Shown here piece after piece: positions 8,295-16,286 of a stretch of DNA of 59,107 bases. The notes beneath the pieces are model-generated. The model made no database searches. It had not been told where the DNA came from and saw only the letters and a list, made by a program, of their open reading frames with translations. A program made the translations under genes and the position numbers. The DNA comes from Anaerolineae bacterium. GTDB taxonomy: Bacteria; Chloroflexota; Anaerolineae; Anaerolineales; UBA11579. The first letter of the stretch is position 1. Each line of letters opens with the position of its first letter. The stretch is taken from the NCBI GenBank assembly GCA_004297445.1, contig SCUK01000084.1:1-59107 (forward strand). The letters run 5' to 3'.

Positions 8295-9193
8295 CACGCT
8301 GCCCCTTTTCGCTCTTCGCCAATCAGCTCCGCCAGCCCGTCGGCAAACGAAACGGTTGGCTCCCAGCCTAGCGTCCGTTGGATACGTGACCAGTCGCAGC
8401 GCATGCGCGTCGGTCCGTCGTTCGCCACGTTCTCGAGCTCCACCGGGATCCCGAAGTGCTCCGACAGTCTCGTAACAATCGTCTCCAGGCTGGTCTCTAT
8501 GCCGGTTCCCACGTTGAGCGGCCCGACGTAACCAGAGCTGAGCGCAGCAATCGTAGCGCGCACCACATCGTGCACACTGACCCAGTCCTTCGTCACAGAA
8601 CCGTTGCGGAGCGTGAGCTTGCCTTCGCCAGCTTGGCGTAGCTTCGCACCGATGAAGTAGTCCTTGTTTTGCCCCGGTCCGTATGCATTCCAGAGCCGGA
8701 GCACGGCGTAGCTCAGCCCGTGGTACCGATAGAACTGGTCGCACAGCTGCTCGCCCATGATCTTCGTCGTCGTGTACGTGTCGAGCAGCGCAAGCGGGTG
8801 GTTCTCGTCGGTAGGAAAGTACCGAGGCGAGATCCCGTAAACGTGAGCCGAGCTAAAGAACACGACGCGCTTACATCCGATGCGATGGCACAGCTGGAGC
8901 ACGTTGTGTGTTCCGTGCACATTGGTCGCCCATGCCGTGGCCGGATCCTTCGCAGCGATCGGAGGAGAGGCGACTGCGGCAAGGTGTACGCAGGCCGTAA
9001 CTCGCCCCTGTAGCTCAGGCACGAGCGCGGCCATTGCAGCGTCGTCAGTGATGTCCGTAACGCTGCCCTTGCACGGCACGCTAGCAAGCGGAGCTATGTC
9101 GATTGCATAGGACGGCACATAGAGCGGGGAGCTATTGAGCGCCGCCACGAGATGACGTCCGATGAATCCAGCGGCCCCAGTTACCAGTATCAC
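8294..9193 (-). CDS. NAD-dependent sugar epimerase/dehydratase (SDR)
   Basis: A 299-residue extended SDR of the GalE-like group. It has the dinucleotide motif GAAGFIG (6-12), a FFSSAHVYG strand and the catalytic YTTTK, followed by RLWNAYGPGQ and a KDWVSVHDV segment, all usual in NDP-sugar epimerases. The GTG at 9193 is chosen because it makes a GTGA overlap with the upstream stop and has a strong GGAGGAGG site seven bases ahead; an in-frame GTG at 9211 falls on that ribosome site. Substrate unknown; probably an NDP-hexose of the same pathway. Confidence 0.85.
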   Translation of the reverse strand: MILVTGAAGFIGRHLVAALNSSPLYVPSYAIDIAPLASVPCKGSVTDITDDAAMAALVPELQGRVTACVHLAAVASPPIAAKDPATAWATNVHGTHNVLQLCHRIGCKRVVFFSSAHVYGISPRYFPTDENHPLALLDTYTTTKIMGEQLCDQFYRYHGLSYAVLRLWNAYGPGQNKDYFIGAKLRQAGEGKLTLRNGSVTKDWVSVHDVVRATIAALSSGYVGPLNVGTGIETSLETIVTRLSEHFGIPVELENVANDGPTRMRCDWSRIQRTLGWEPTVSFADGLAELIGEERKGAA

Positions 9194-10170
9194 AGCTGTT
9201 CCCTCCTCCACTTGACAGTATCCGCCAGCCCGTCCGCCAACGAGATCCGCGGCTCGAATCCGAGCATCTCACGCGCGCGGCTGATGTTCACAGTGCGCGA
9301 CTTGAGGGCGGATGGCTTGCTTGGGTTTGTCTTCAGCTCATGGTCTCCTGTCGGATCCACGGCTTCGATCACCGCACCGGCCAGTTCGCACGTGCGGATT
9401 CCTTTTCCACTCGCGATATTTATCGGCGTGCAGTCCGGCCGCTTCGCCACCGCGAGCAGCAACCCGCGAGCAGCATCCTCGGCGTGAATGATGTCGCGCA
9501 CGTCCTCGCCGTCGCCCCAGATCTCGAACGCCTCTCCCGGCTTGAGCTTGAGCGCCCGATCGATCATCCCTGGCACGACGTGCGACGTCTCCGGATCGAA
9601 GTTGTCGAAGCGCCCGTAAGCACCACTCGGACGCACGATGCCGACGCCGATACCGGTGGTTTCGTGGTAGTAGCGGCAGAGCTTCTCGAGGAAGCGCTTG
9701 GATTCGCCGATGCCGCGATAGAGCGGGTAGAGTTCGCTAAAGCTGTCGTCGATGTCCTCGGTAACCGGATTGACCGTGGCGCGGTACACCGTCGTACTCG
9801 ACAGAAATCCGAACCGCTCGACCTTTGCCAAGTGGCATGCGTGCAGAACGTTGCACACCATCGCGGTCGCGGGACCGACGTAGCTAACCGGGTCCTTGCT
9901 GGGCAGTCCGACGCCGCCGGTGATGCCGGCGCAGTTGATGACGACGTCCAGGTCGCGAAATATCTCTATCAAAGTCCACGCCGTGTCCGTTGGACTCAGA
10001 AGGTCAACGTCGTAAACGTCCTCTAGCTCTAGGTTCCAGCCGTGGTGATGTCGTGTGGCGCTAACCAGTGCCCCAGACTCCACAAGCAGCTCGACCGCAT
10101 AGCTCCCGATCAGCCCGGTCGCTCCCGTCACGCAGACGCGCTTGCCGCGGTAGTATTCAAGGTCATTCAT
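9190..10170 (-). CDS. NAD-dependent SDR, GDP-fucose-synthase-like, with altered catalytic Tyr
   Basis: A 326-residue extended SDR. VTGATGLIG (14-22) binds the nucleotide, FLSSTTVYR is the Ser/Thr-bearing strand, and RPSGAYG and FEIWGDGEDVRDIIH match the substrate half of GDP-fucose synthase and related epimerases. The active-site YxxxK is not intact: the aligned segment reads IGESK with Ile154 where Tyr is expected (Lys158 present, a Tyr at 151). The enzyme may therefore use a different acid, bind only, or have lost one step. The start is ATG 10170 in an ATGA overlap. Confidence 0.82.
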   Translation of the reverse strand: MNDLEYYRGKRVCVTGATGLIGSYAVELLVESGALVSATRHHHGWNLELEDVYDVDLLSPTDTAWTLIEIFRDLDVVINCAGITGGVGLPSKDPVSYVGPATAMVCNVLHACHLAKVERFGFLSSTTVYRATVNPVTEDIDDSFSELYPLYRGIGESKRFLEKLCRYYHETTGIGVGIVRPSGAYGRFDNFDPETSHVVPGMIDRALKLKPGEAFEIWGDGEDVRDIIHAEDAARGLLLAVAKRPDCTPINIASGKGIRTCELAGAVIEAVDPTGDHELKTNPSKPSALKSRTVNISRAREMLGFEPRISLADGLADTVKWRREQL

Positions 10171-10544
10171 CGTCGCCACTCGTCCGCCAGTCGAAACTCT
10201 CGCTCTGCCGCAGCGTCCGTCTTTACCTTGTCGTAGACCTTCTTCGCGACGCTCACGCCGCGATTGCGCGAAACGAACAGGATCGGACCGAGCTCGTCAC
10301 CGACTTCGCGACACGCCCTCGCCAGGTCCGCCATGTTGCGCATCGTGATCGGCTCGATCCCGGCCTTGCCGTCGATCCAGGTGATCGCAGCGTCCTTGTC
10401 GAACCACTCCGCGGCCAGCAGGTAGAAGCGCGGCGTACCGTTGTGCAGCTCCCAGCGGAGATACGCCTGCATCGGCCCGCGGATCCATCGGATCACTGTA
10501 GCCGCGTAATCGACCATGTCGGTCGCCCAGTCTTTGTCAGCCAT
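10167..10544 (-). CDS. Hypothetical protein between the TPP enzyme and SDR genes
   Basis: A 125-residue soluble protein rich in Trp, Arg and Asp, not matched to a known family. It does not resemble the transketolase C-terminal domain missing from the nearby beta subunit. The ATG at 10544 overlaps the E1-alpha gene end by eight bases, and its stop is coupled to the SDR start. The function is unknown; coexpression with the sugar enzymes is clear. Confidence 0.72.
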   Translation of the reverse strand: MADKDWATDMVDYAATVIRWIRGPMQAYLRWELHNGTPRFYLLAAEWFDKDAAITWIDGKAGIEPITMRNMADLARACREVGDELGPILFVSRNRGVSVAKKVYDKVKTDAAAEREFRLADEWRR

Positions 10545-11436
10545 TGCTCCACTCCTCTGCCGTTTCTGCCGCCAACGCCCGCGTGATGACGTGGTACACG
10601 CTCTGTTTTATGTCGTCCGGGATCTCAACGCCGAGTAGCGGATCTCTCCTAGACGCCGCTGCTAGCTCTTCCGCCGTCCGCGCGTCACGCTGACCCTGCT
10701 TGTGCCAGCAGAGCCGCTCGGTATCGCACACGAGCGCGCAGGGGCCATAGAGGCGCGCATGCGCGGCGAACTCGGCCGCCTGGACTCTTACCTCGTCCAC
10801 GTCGTTACCGTCAACGCGACGCACCGGAATACCGAACGCATGGAACCGATCAGTGGTTTGGATCTGCTCCGGCGTGTAGTACTCGGGCGTGATGTTGCCG
10901 GCCCTGTGGTTGTCCTCGCACACGAACAGAATCGGCAGCTTGTGGATCGCTGCGATGTTTAGGCCCTCGTGAAACTGGCCGTTCGCAGTGGCGGAATCTC
11001 CGAAGAAGCACGCAACGATGGCGTCGTCCTTGTGGTGGTACTTGTGCGCCCACGCGATGCCGTCCGCGACGGGAATACACGTGCCGACCAGCTGGAACGA
11101 GAAGTCGTAGCCGATCGCCTGGTTGCTCAGGTGCATCTCACCCGCAAGACCTCGGTTGCATCCGGTCTTGCGGTTCAGGACTTCGCCGACGAGTGAGTCC
11201 AGGTCGCCGCCCTTGGCGATGTAGTGGGCGATCGTGCGGTGGTGCGTGACGATGCGATCTGATGCGCGGAGCGCAGAGCAGACGCCGACGGCGATGGCCT
11301 CTTGGCCGCGGTTGAAATGGAGATCGCCGGCTAGGCCTTGGTCGCAGAGTTTCTGGAGCTCGGTTTCCAGATGGCGAATGACGAGCATGCTACGCTGTAG
11401 GTCGGGTAACATGTTGGAGTGCAGACGATTGCTCAC
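10537..11436 (-). CDS. TPP-dependent E1 alpha-like subunit
   Basis: A 299-residue protein of the two-subunit 2-oxoacid dehydrogenase E1-alpha family (pyruvate or acetoin dehydrogenase type). The thiamine-diphosphate motif begins GDSATANG (146-153) and ends at EDN (174-176), with the usual spacing of about 28 residues. HFNRGQEAIAVG near the start and GLAGEMHLS are also family hallmarks. The GTG start at 11436 overlaps the beta-like stop (GTGA). No E2 or E3 component is present, so oxidative decarboxylation to acyl-CoA is unlikely. A TPP ligase or transketolase-like transfer of a two-carbon unit to a keto-sugar fits the surrounding sugar genes (inference). Confidence 0.85.
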   Translation of the reverse strand: MSNRLHSNMLPDLQRSMLVIRHLETELQKLCDQGLAGDLHFNRGQEAIAVGVCSALRASDRIVTHHRTIAHYIAKGGDLDSLVGEVLNRKTGCNRGLAGEMHLSNQAIGYDFSFQLVGTCIPVADGIAWAHKYHHKDDAIVACFFGDSATANGQFHEGLNIAAIHKLPILFVCEDNHRAGNITPEYYTPEQIQTTDRFHAFGIPVRRVDGNDVDEVRVQAAEFAAHARLYGPCALVCDTERLCWHKQGQRDARTAEELAAASRRDPLLGVEIPDDIKQSVYHVITRALAAETAEEWSNG

Positions 11437-11975
11437 GCTGCCTCCCCGAAGCTCGAATCCGGCAGCTCCCGGTCCTCGAACAGTAGGGTAATTCCCTTCC
11501 GCTCCAGTGCGTCCCGCATATTCCAATATGCCACGGCCGGGCTCTGTGGAATCAAGACGCGCAGGCCCGGAACCTGGCGGAAGATGTCCTCCACGCGCTG
11601 GCCAGACGTTGGACCGCTGCCGAAGAACTCCGAGCGGACAACGATGGTCTTGGCCGACGAGACCCGCTCCTGCTTGCACATCGTGTTGGCTATGCTGTCC
11701 ATACAGCGGAACAGGAAGTCGCTCGAGATGACATCGACTATCGGCACGAGACCAGCGATGGCCATGCCCACAGCGAAGTTGTTGTTGCCGTCCTCGGAGA
11801 TCGGAAGGGTGATGACCCGACCCGGAAAGTCTCGCTCGATCGCCGGCGCATCGAAGTGGACCTTCATGTGTGCGCCTTCCCCGAGCAGATACACCTCCGG
11901 CCGCGCCGTCATTGCCTCATGGATCGCGCGGCAGATGGCGTCTCGAATCAGGTGATTGCGGTGCCAGTTATTCAT
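11433..11975 (-). CDS. TPP-dependent E1 beta-like subunit lacking the C-terminal domain
   Basis: A 180-residue protein matching the N-terminal pyrimidine-binding half of E1-beta. It has RDAICRAIHEAM, VYLLGEG, LPISEDG with the Glu (61) that activates TPP, AVGMAIAGLVPIVDV, DFLFRCMDSIAN and QVPGLRVLIPQSP. Family members are about 325 residues; the transketolase C-terminal domain is absent and no separate gene for it is seen. Removal is clean, at the end of the pyrimidine domain, and the gene is coupled to both neighbours, so this looks like a stable minimal subunit and not a decaying fragment. It should pair with the adjacent alpha subunit. Start ATG 11975 overlaps the methyltransferase stop. 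Confidence 0.83.
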   Translation of the reverse strand: MNNWHRNHLIRDAICRAIHEAMTARPEVYLLGEGAHMKVHFDAPAIERDFPGRVITLPISEDGNNNFAVGMAIAGLVPIVDVISSDFLFRCMDSIANTMCKQERVSSAKTIVVRSEFFGSGPTSGQRVEDIFRQVPGLRVLIPQSPAVAYWNMRDALERKGITLLFEDRELPDSSFGEAA

Positions 11976-12721
11976 GCTGCCCACACCACGCTGCTCGGGT
12001 GCATTGGATAGGCTCCGGGTGGCCTATTTCGAACGAATTCGGCCCAATTCTCGGCCTTCATCGCCCATTCCGGCGGGGTCCAGTCGATACCTTTGACCCA
12101 GCATCCGACGCCGTTGTTGCCCGGTTTTGGCGTGTAATTCGGCCTGAAATGGCCCCGATCGCCCAGCTCGGAGACGACATAACTCAGGTCGTTCTTGTAT
12201 GCGTCGCCGCCACCCTCGGGTCCGGTCTTCGTGTAGTCCTTTGAGAACCGCGAATAGAACGTATCACCGTTGAAATCGGGCGCGTAGCACTGGAAGTCGT
12301 CGAGCAGGCAGACGTACTGGCCCAGCGTCTTCACGATCGCGCATTCCTCACGGAGCGGCACCGGCGGATACCAGTGCGCGTCGAGCCACAGCAGCGTAAC
12401 GCCGTCGGCCATAGTCGGCACAAGGTCGCGCAGGAACCGACGGGAGTCACCGAGCGTGCGATGGACGTTCCGATGGCCGGACAGATTCTCTCCGGACCGC
12501 TCGTAAAAGTCCTTGTCCGTCTCGACCGTGTAGACCGGCAGGTCCGGGTAGTTGTCGGCAACCCAGAGCGAAGTCCAGCCCATATGCGTGCCCGTCTCGA
12601 CGAACCGCGCCGGCTTGACCTGCTCGATCGTTGTGCGAACGAAGCGCTCAAGAATCGGGTCTGCGTGCCATAACGCCTGCTCGATGCCGACTTGGGTGCG
12701 GGGGTCGAAACGGTGCTTCAT
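11972..12721 (-). CDS. Class I SAM-dependent methyltransferase-like protein
   Basis: A 249-residue protein with a class I methyltransferase core: motif I is FVETGTHMGWTSLWVA, followed by VYTVETDKDFYER and then HRTLGDSRRFLRDLV and LLWLDAHW. The arrangement resembles small methyltransferases in polysaccharide clusters, where they make O-methyl caps on sugars. The start ATG 12721 overlaps the upstream glycosyltransferase stop (ATGA); longer in-frame extensions read through that gene. The substrate is unknown; sugar O-methylation is the favoured reading. Confidence 0.75.
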   Translation of the reverse strand: MKHRFDPRTQVGIEQALWHADPILERFVRTTIEQVKPARFVETGTHMGWTSLWVADNYPDLPVYTVETDKDFYERSGENLSGHRNVHRTLGDSRRFLRDLVPTMADGVTLLWLDAHWYPPVPLREECAIVKTLGQYVCLLDDFQCYAPDFNGDTFYSRFSKDYTKTGPEGGGDAYKNDLSYVVSELGDRGHFRPNYTPKPGNNGVGCWVKGIDWTPPEWAMKAENWAEFVRNRPPGAYPMHPSSVVWAA

Positions 12722-13755
12722 TCCGCCACCCTCCCAAAGTACTCCGCATCGCCCACGACGTTCCGCGGCAGCACCGCCTCGCGTTGCTGCGACAGCCTGC
12801 GCCAGTCCCAGATCTCCGCCCGCAGTGCCATCAGCCCGATGGGATTGTCGGCCCACTTCTGCTCGCCTGCTCGGATCGCGTTGTAGATCTCGTTGCCCTG
12901 CTCGACCGTGATGCGCTCGTCGTATGGCGGCGGCATCGACCCAGACTCTGGCGCTACCAGGTTCATGTTGGGCAGGATGCTCCGCGGGTTGAGGCAGTGG
13001 ACGACCGCCTCGCGACAGATGGTAGGCGAGAGTCCGGACCATGCGAGCCGGTATCCCAGGTCAGGATCGCCAGGCCCTCGACCACGGTCCCACAGCTCAC
13101 GCATGCCGTTCACGTCGAACACGTTCTTACGCGGGAAGCTCTCGTTCTTCGTGCTGAAAAAGTATGGCTGCTCCTCGCCCTTCTCGGGAATCGATGTGCC
13201 CTCGATCGGAAACACGTCGAGCTGGTCCGCTGTGAATGGCGTTGGGAAGCAGCTGATCTCGTCGAACTCCTCGCGCGCGTCACGAATGAGCTCTATTGCC
13301 GCGTCCATGCCGACCGATGCGACGCGCTGCCGGTCGAAGTGCATCGGCACCTGTCCGTCGCGTGTGAACGCCCCGGTCAGCGTCCGGTATTCATGCGGCG
13401 CCATTACGAGCTTACCGGATTGGGCTACGTGGTGCTCGAGCCAGTCAGGCCGGACGTACGTATAGTCGAGCAGCATTACGATCAGCTCGCCTGCTGACAG
13501 CGCGAATCCCGTGTTGTATCCGGCGCATGCGGTGCCCCATATGCTGTCGGAATAGCGGTGATTCGGCACGTGGTAGAAGGGCTGCTTGAGGCCGGACCGC
13601 TTCACGGCATCGAGGACCTGGGTGTGGCGCTTGTGATAGCGCGCGTCGACGAACACGACCTCGAAGTCCTGGAACGTCTGGGCGCAGAGGCCGGCCAGGG
13701 TGATGTCGAGACCACCGGGGCGGGCTGAACCGAGGGTGATGGTTATGCGAGGCAC
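12718..13755 (-). CDS. GT2-like glycosyltransferase
   Basis: A 345-residue protein starting RITITLGSARPGGLD, with the GT-A pattern ITLAGLCAQTFQDFEVVFVDA near the N-terminus and LLDYTYVRPDWLEHH in the place of the metal motif. This LDYT in place of a classic DxD is a deviation, so activity is probable but not certain. The middle contains PEKGEEQPYFFSTKN and a GDPDLGYRL segment like the acceptor loop of GT2 enzymes. The GTG at 13755 has a GGGAG site five bases ahead. The gene overlaps the end of the small cysteine protein by 13 bases and is the first transferase of the island. Confidence 0.72.
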   Translation of the reverse strand: MPRITITLGSARPGGLDITLAGLCAQTFQDFEVVFVDARYHKRHTQVLDAVKRSGLKQPFYHVPNHRYSDSIWGTACAGYNTGFALSAGELIVMLLDYTYVRPDWLEHHVAQSGKLVMAPHEYRTLTGAFTRDGQVPMHFDRQRVASVGMDAAIELIRDAREEFDEISCFPTPFTADQLDVFPIEGTSIPEKGEEQPYFFSTKNESFPRKNVFDVNGMRELWDRGRGPGDPDLGYRLAWSGLSPTICREAVVHCLNPRSILPNMNLVAPESGSMPPPYDERITVEQGNEIYNAIRAGEQKWADNPIGLMALRAEIWDWRRLSQQREAVLPRNVVGDAEYFGRVAE

Positions 13756-13928
13756 AGGCGCTCCCAACCGTTACCGCGCCACTGGCAGACCATCGCAACG
13801 GAAGCGAGCGTCCCGAGAGTGTAGCGCCGCGTCAGTATGGTCCGTTCCAGCAGTTCGAGCTGCGCGTTCTCGGACCGTACGGACTCGCACGTCTGGCATT
13901 GCGCCTGATCGCATCCTGTGAAGTTCAT
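13743..13928 (-). CDS. Small cysteine-containing protein after terL
   Basis: A 61-residue protein starting one base after the terL stop, with three clustered cysteines (CDQAQCQTC, residues 6-14) and a hydrophobic helix (TLGTLASVAMVCQW). No family recognised. It could be a small metal-binding or membrane-associated factor. It overlaps the first glycosyltransferase by 13 bases, so the two are probably translationally linked. Confidence 0.6.
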   Translation of the reverse strand: MNFTGCDQAQCQTCESVRSENAQLELLERTILTRRYTLGTLASVAMVCQWRGNGWERLCLA

Positions 13929-13929
13929 C

Positions 13930-15486
13930 TCAAAATCCCATCCTTTTCGCAGCTTCCCTCTGCCGCTTCTTCGAAGCCTCGATCGCTGCCTGCCGCATCC
14001 GCTGCTGCTCGAGCGCCTGCCACTCGGGAGATCCTGGCTTAGGCGGCTCCGTCTGAACGTCCTGAGCGCCGCGTGACAGGGCAATCGAGCACGCCAGCAC
14101 CAGCGCACTGACGCGGTCTCCGTGACCAGGAACACCCTCGGTCTCGACGTAGTTCACGCGCTCGGATCCGTTGGCGTAGATGCCCTCGAACCGGCGCATC
14201 TCGGAGTGCAGGTCTGGATCGTTCGGTAGGCAGATAGCGCCTTCGAGCATGCCGGTGCGCACTGCCCGAAATCGCTCGGTTTTGCCTTCCTTCGCCGAGC
14301 TGCCCAGCCACGGGACGATCTCGAGCGTGATGCCAGCCTGTCGCGCCAGCTCGGTGAAGCTCGAGCCCTCGTGCTGGTCGGCAAATACGTACGTCGTGCC
14401 GTACTTGTCGCACAGCTCCGACTTCAGGCGCGCCGCAGCTAGAGACGGCTTGCTCTGGAAGCTATCAGGATCCCACGCTCCGGATGCGTGCACCCAAGTG
14501 ACGCGCTTGCCACTCGGTTCCTTGTGCGATGCGACGACGGCCCAGCCAAACAAGTCGTTCTTGAACGCCGCATCGATCGCAATGATGTACCGCGTCCCCC
14601 AGTGCTGCGGGGCAGGGTCGGTCCGAATCGCTGCATCGATCGCGCGCCCGAACCAGTCGTTGACCACGCCGTCGCTTGGCTGAATGCCGTACTCACGGAG
14701 CCGTGTCAGGTCGTCCGGCTCGAGCTCGTGGGTTAGCTGCTCGGAGATCGTCGGATTGGCCACCCAGGTCGGTGCGGCTGCCGTGACCTGGTTGTCGGTG
14801 TCGCCGCGGTCGAACTCGCGTGCGTGGTAGTCGGTCTTAGTCCATGGCGAGCTGGACAGCACCAGGAACCCGTTGGGCTGCGTTGCCAGCGTCGGGCTCA
14901 GGGACGTGACGACTTCGCTGGCCGGGTTCGCTCCGGTCTCTCGCGTGCGCCACTTGGCCACCTCGTCGCAGAACGCGGCAATGGCAGTGAATCCTGACAC
15001 CGATGTGACGGTGCACGCCTTGACCCTGAAGATTACGCGGCGCTCGGCCTGGCCAATCTCGATCTCGTCGTTGCGCTGAGCGAATGTCACGCCCAGCACG
15101 GTGAGCATCTGGCGGATTGTATCGATTCGCCCCGCGGCCTCGGTGCGGTCCACCGAGACGAACGGAATCACCGCGACGTCACCGGGCGGCACCGACCAGT
15201 TCCCATAGAGCGCCCACACGACGGCGACGCGGCAGAGGCTTGAGCTCTTGCCACCGCGCCGTCCGACCCGGAACACCCAGCGGCGCCGGCGGCGAGACCA
15301 GCACGTGCCGATCTGCTCGCGCCACCATGGAGAAGTTTCTGGCCAGCCGGCCGACACGAGCTGTGCGTCGACCTCGTCGTACCGGCGCAGGAGCTCCTCC
15401 GCGGAGTCTGTCGGGGCGAGGCGCTTGGCCTTGGCGCGGCGGGCGAGCTCGACCCATGGGAGGCCGATGGGGATGGTCTGGCTCAC
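13930..15486 (-). CDS. terL: Terminase large subunit
   Basis: A 518-residue packaging motor protein. The ATPase half has a Walker A-like GRRGGKSS (75-82) and a Walker B ending FCDE (171-174). The C-terminal RNase H-like nuclease is marked by IIAIDAAFK, VFADQHEG and GHGDRVSAL, supplying the acidic residues. The length is normal for the family. The ATG at 15486 overlaps the upstream HTH gene stop (ATGA). It is the first recognisable late gene after the small subunit. The enzyme cuts concatemers and drives DNA through the portal, whose gene lies about 13 kb downstream, separated by the glycan island. Confidence 0.93.
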   Translation of the reverse strand: MSQTIPIGLPWVELARRAKAKRLAPTDSAEELLRRYDEVDAQLVSAGWPETSPWWREQIGTCWSRRRRRWVFRVGRRGGKSSSLCRVAVVWALYGNWSVPPGDVAVIPFVSVDRTEAAGRIDTIRQMLTVLGVTFAQRNDEIEIGQAERRVIFRVKACTVTSVSGFTAIAAFCDEVAKWRTRETGANPASEVVTSLSPTLATQPNGFLVLSSSPWTKTDYHAREFDRGDTDNQVTAAAPTWVANPTISEQLTHELEPDDLTRLREYGIQPSDGVVNDWFGRAIDAAIRTDPAPQHWGTRYIIAIDAAFKNDLFGWAVVASHKEPSGKRVTWVHASGAWDPDSFQSKPSLAAARLKSELCDKYGTTYVFADQHEGSSFTELARQAGITLEIVPWLGSSAKEGKTERFRAVRTGMLEGAICLPNDPDLHSEMRRFEGIYANGSERVNYVETEGVPGHGDRVSALVLACSIALSRGAQDVQTEPPKPGSPEWQALEQQRMRQAAIEASKKRQREAAKRMGF

Positions 15487-15755
15487 GCGGCCCCCTTCGG
15501 CTCTGTGCCACTTGTGCCAACTGTGCCAGCCGACCGCTCGAGCAGGGCCAGCGTACCTGGCATGACTGTGCCACCGTTGGCCACCGCGAGGACCACCCTG
15601 CGACCCACCCCGAACTCACGAGCGGCGCCGCGAATTCCCAAACGATTCATGGCGTCTACGACTCTCGAGCGGATCTCTGGCGGAACCTCTCGCATCCGTC
15701 CGTCCGACCTGCGATCTGGCTCAGTCTGTGCCACTGGCTCATGTGTGCCACGCAT
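15483..15755 (-). CDS. Small HTH-like protein before terL
   Basis: A 90-residue protein with a probable helix-turn-helix (VVDAMNRLGIRGAAREFGVG, about 32-51) followed by a basic segment. It could be a second DNA-recognition factor for packaging or a regulator; it is coupled to terL by an ATGA overlap. A start at the ATG 15695 would trim 20 polar residues; neither start has a clear ribosome site. Confidence 0.65.
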   Translation of the reverse strand: MRGTHEPVAQTEPDRRSDGRMREVPPEIRSRVVDAMNRLGIRGAAREFGVGRRVVLAVANGGTVMPGTLALLERSAGTVGTSGTEPKGAA

Positions 15756-15831
15756 GGCGCATATGAGTCAAGTGTTCATGTGCACCACCCGTTCAGTGGC
15801 GCATCTGGGCCAGCGTGCGTAGGTTCAGGGC

Positions 15832-16149
15832 ATGGGACGGATTGTTGCGATGCTAGCGGTATCGGTGGCTCTGGTCGGTTGTGGCGCTCCTGACTCCCCG
15901 AGCTGCGCGCTGGAGAAGCTCGCGGGCCGGTCTGGCAAGGTGGCCTACGATGACGCCAGTCAGCCATGGCCGTGTGGGCAGGCTCCCGCGACCAACTCAG
16001 GCTGCTCGCTCGCCTCGGACGTGTGCGACCTGCCTATCGTGTTCGATTGCGGGGACCGTGGCGTCGTCGAGCTCGACCAGTCAGCTCTGACGTATTCGCG
16101 CGGCGATTGTACCGACGTGCACGCGATCCACTGGGTCAGCGGAGAGTAG
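15832..16149 (+). CDS. Orphan plus-strand lipoprotein
   Basis: A 105-residue predicted lipoprotein, read against the surrounding minus-strand operon. The signal has a basic start (MGR), a hydrophobic stretch and a lipobox LVGC with the lipidated Cys at 17. The mature part contains six more cysteines, suggesting disulfides in the periplasm or at the cell surface. Such isolated genes in phages are often lysogenic-conversion or superinfection-exclusion factors (inference). No convincing promoter is visible in the 76-base gap upstream. A minus-strand frame overlaps it but has poor coding character there. Confidence 0.75.
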   Translation: MGRIVAMLAVSVALVGCGAPDSPSCALEKLAGRSGKVAYDDASQPWPCGQAPATNSGCSLASDVCDLPIVFDCGDRGVVELDQSALTYSRGDCTDVHAIHWVSGE

Positions 16150-16286
16150 AGTCCACCCACTTGTGGCAGACCGAGGACGCACGATGACGTCACCTCCGTG
16201 CGCGCCAAAGGGTTCTTGACCCGCGGGGCGGCGCACATTAGGTGAACCCAGCTTTCGTTCTGGTCACAGATGGTGCACTTCCTCAT
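15960..16286 (-). CDS. Possible small zinc-finger-like ORF (weak)
   Basis: An ORF of up to 108 residues starting ATGA-coupled to the terS stop. Its first 20 or so residues contain C4-x2-C7-x7-H15-x2-C18, a plausible zinc site. The rest lies antisense to the lipoprotein gene and is Ser/Pro/Arg-rich like a non-coding frame. It may be a real short gene, a decayed gene, or chance. If it is not coding, 16150-16282 holds nothing else I can identify. Confidence 0.3.
   Translation of the reverse strand: MRKCTICDQNESWVHLMCAAPRVKNPLARTEVTSSCVLGLPQVGGLYSPLTQWIACTSVQSPREYVRADWSSSTTPRSPQSNTIGRSHTSEASEQPELVAGACPHGHG

Noticed and set aside
10167..10544. Detached C-terminal domain of the truncated E1 beta subunit
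   Set aside because: The sequence lacks the expected Rossmann-like pattern of the transketolase C-terminal domain.
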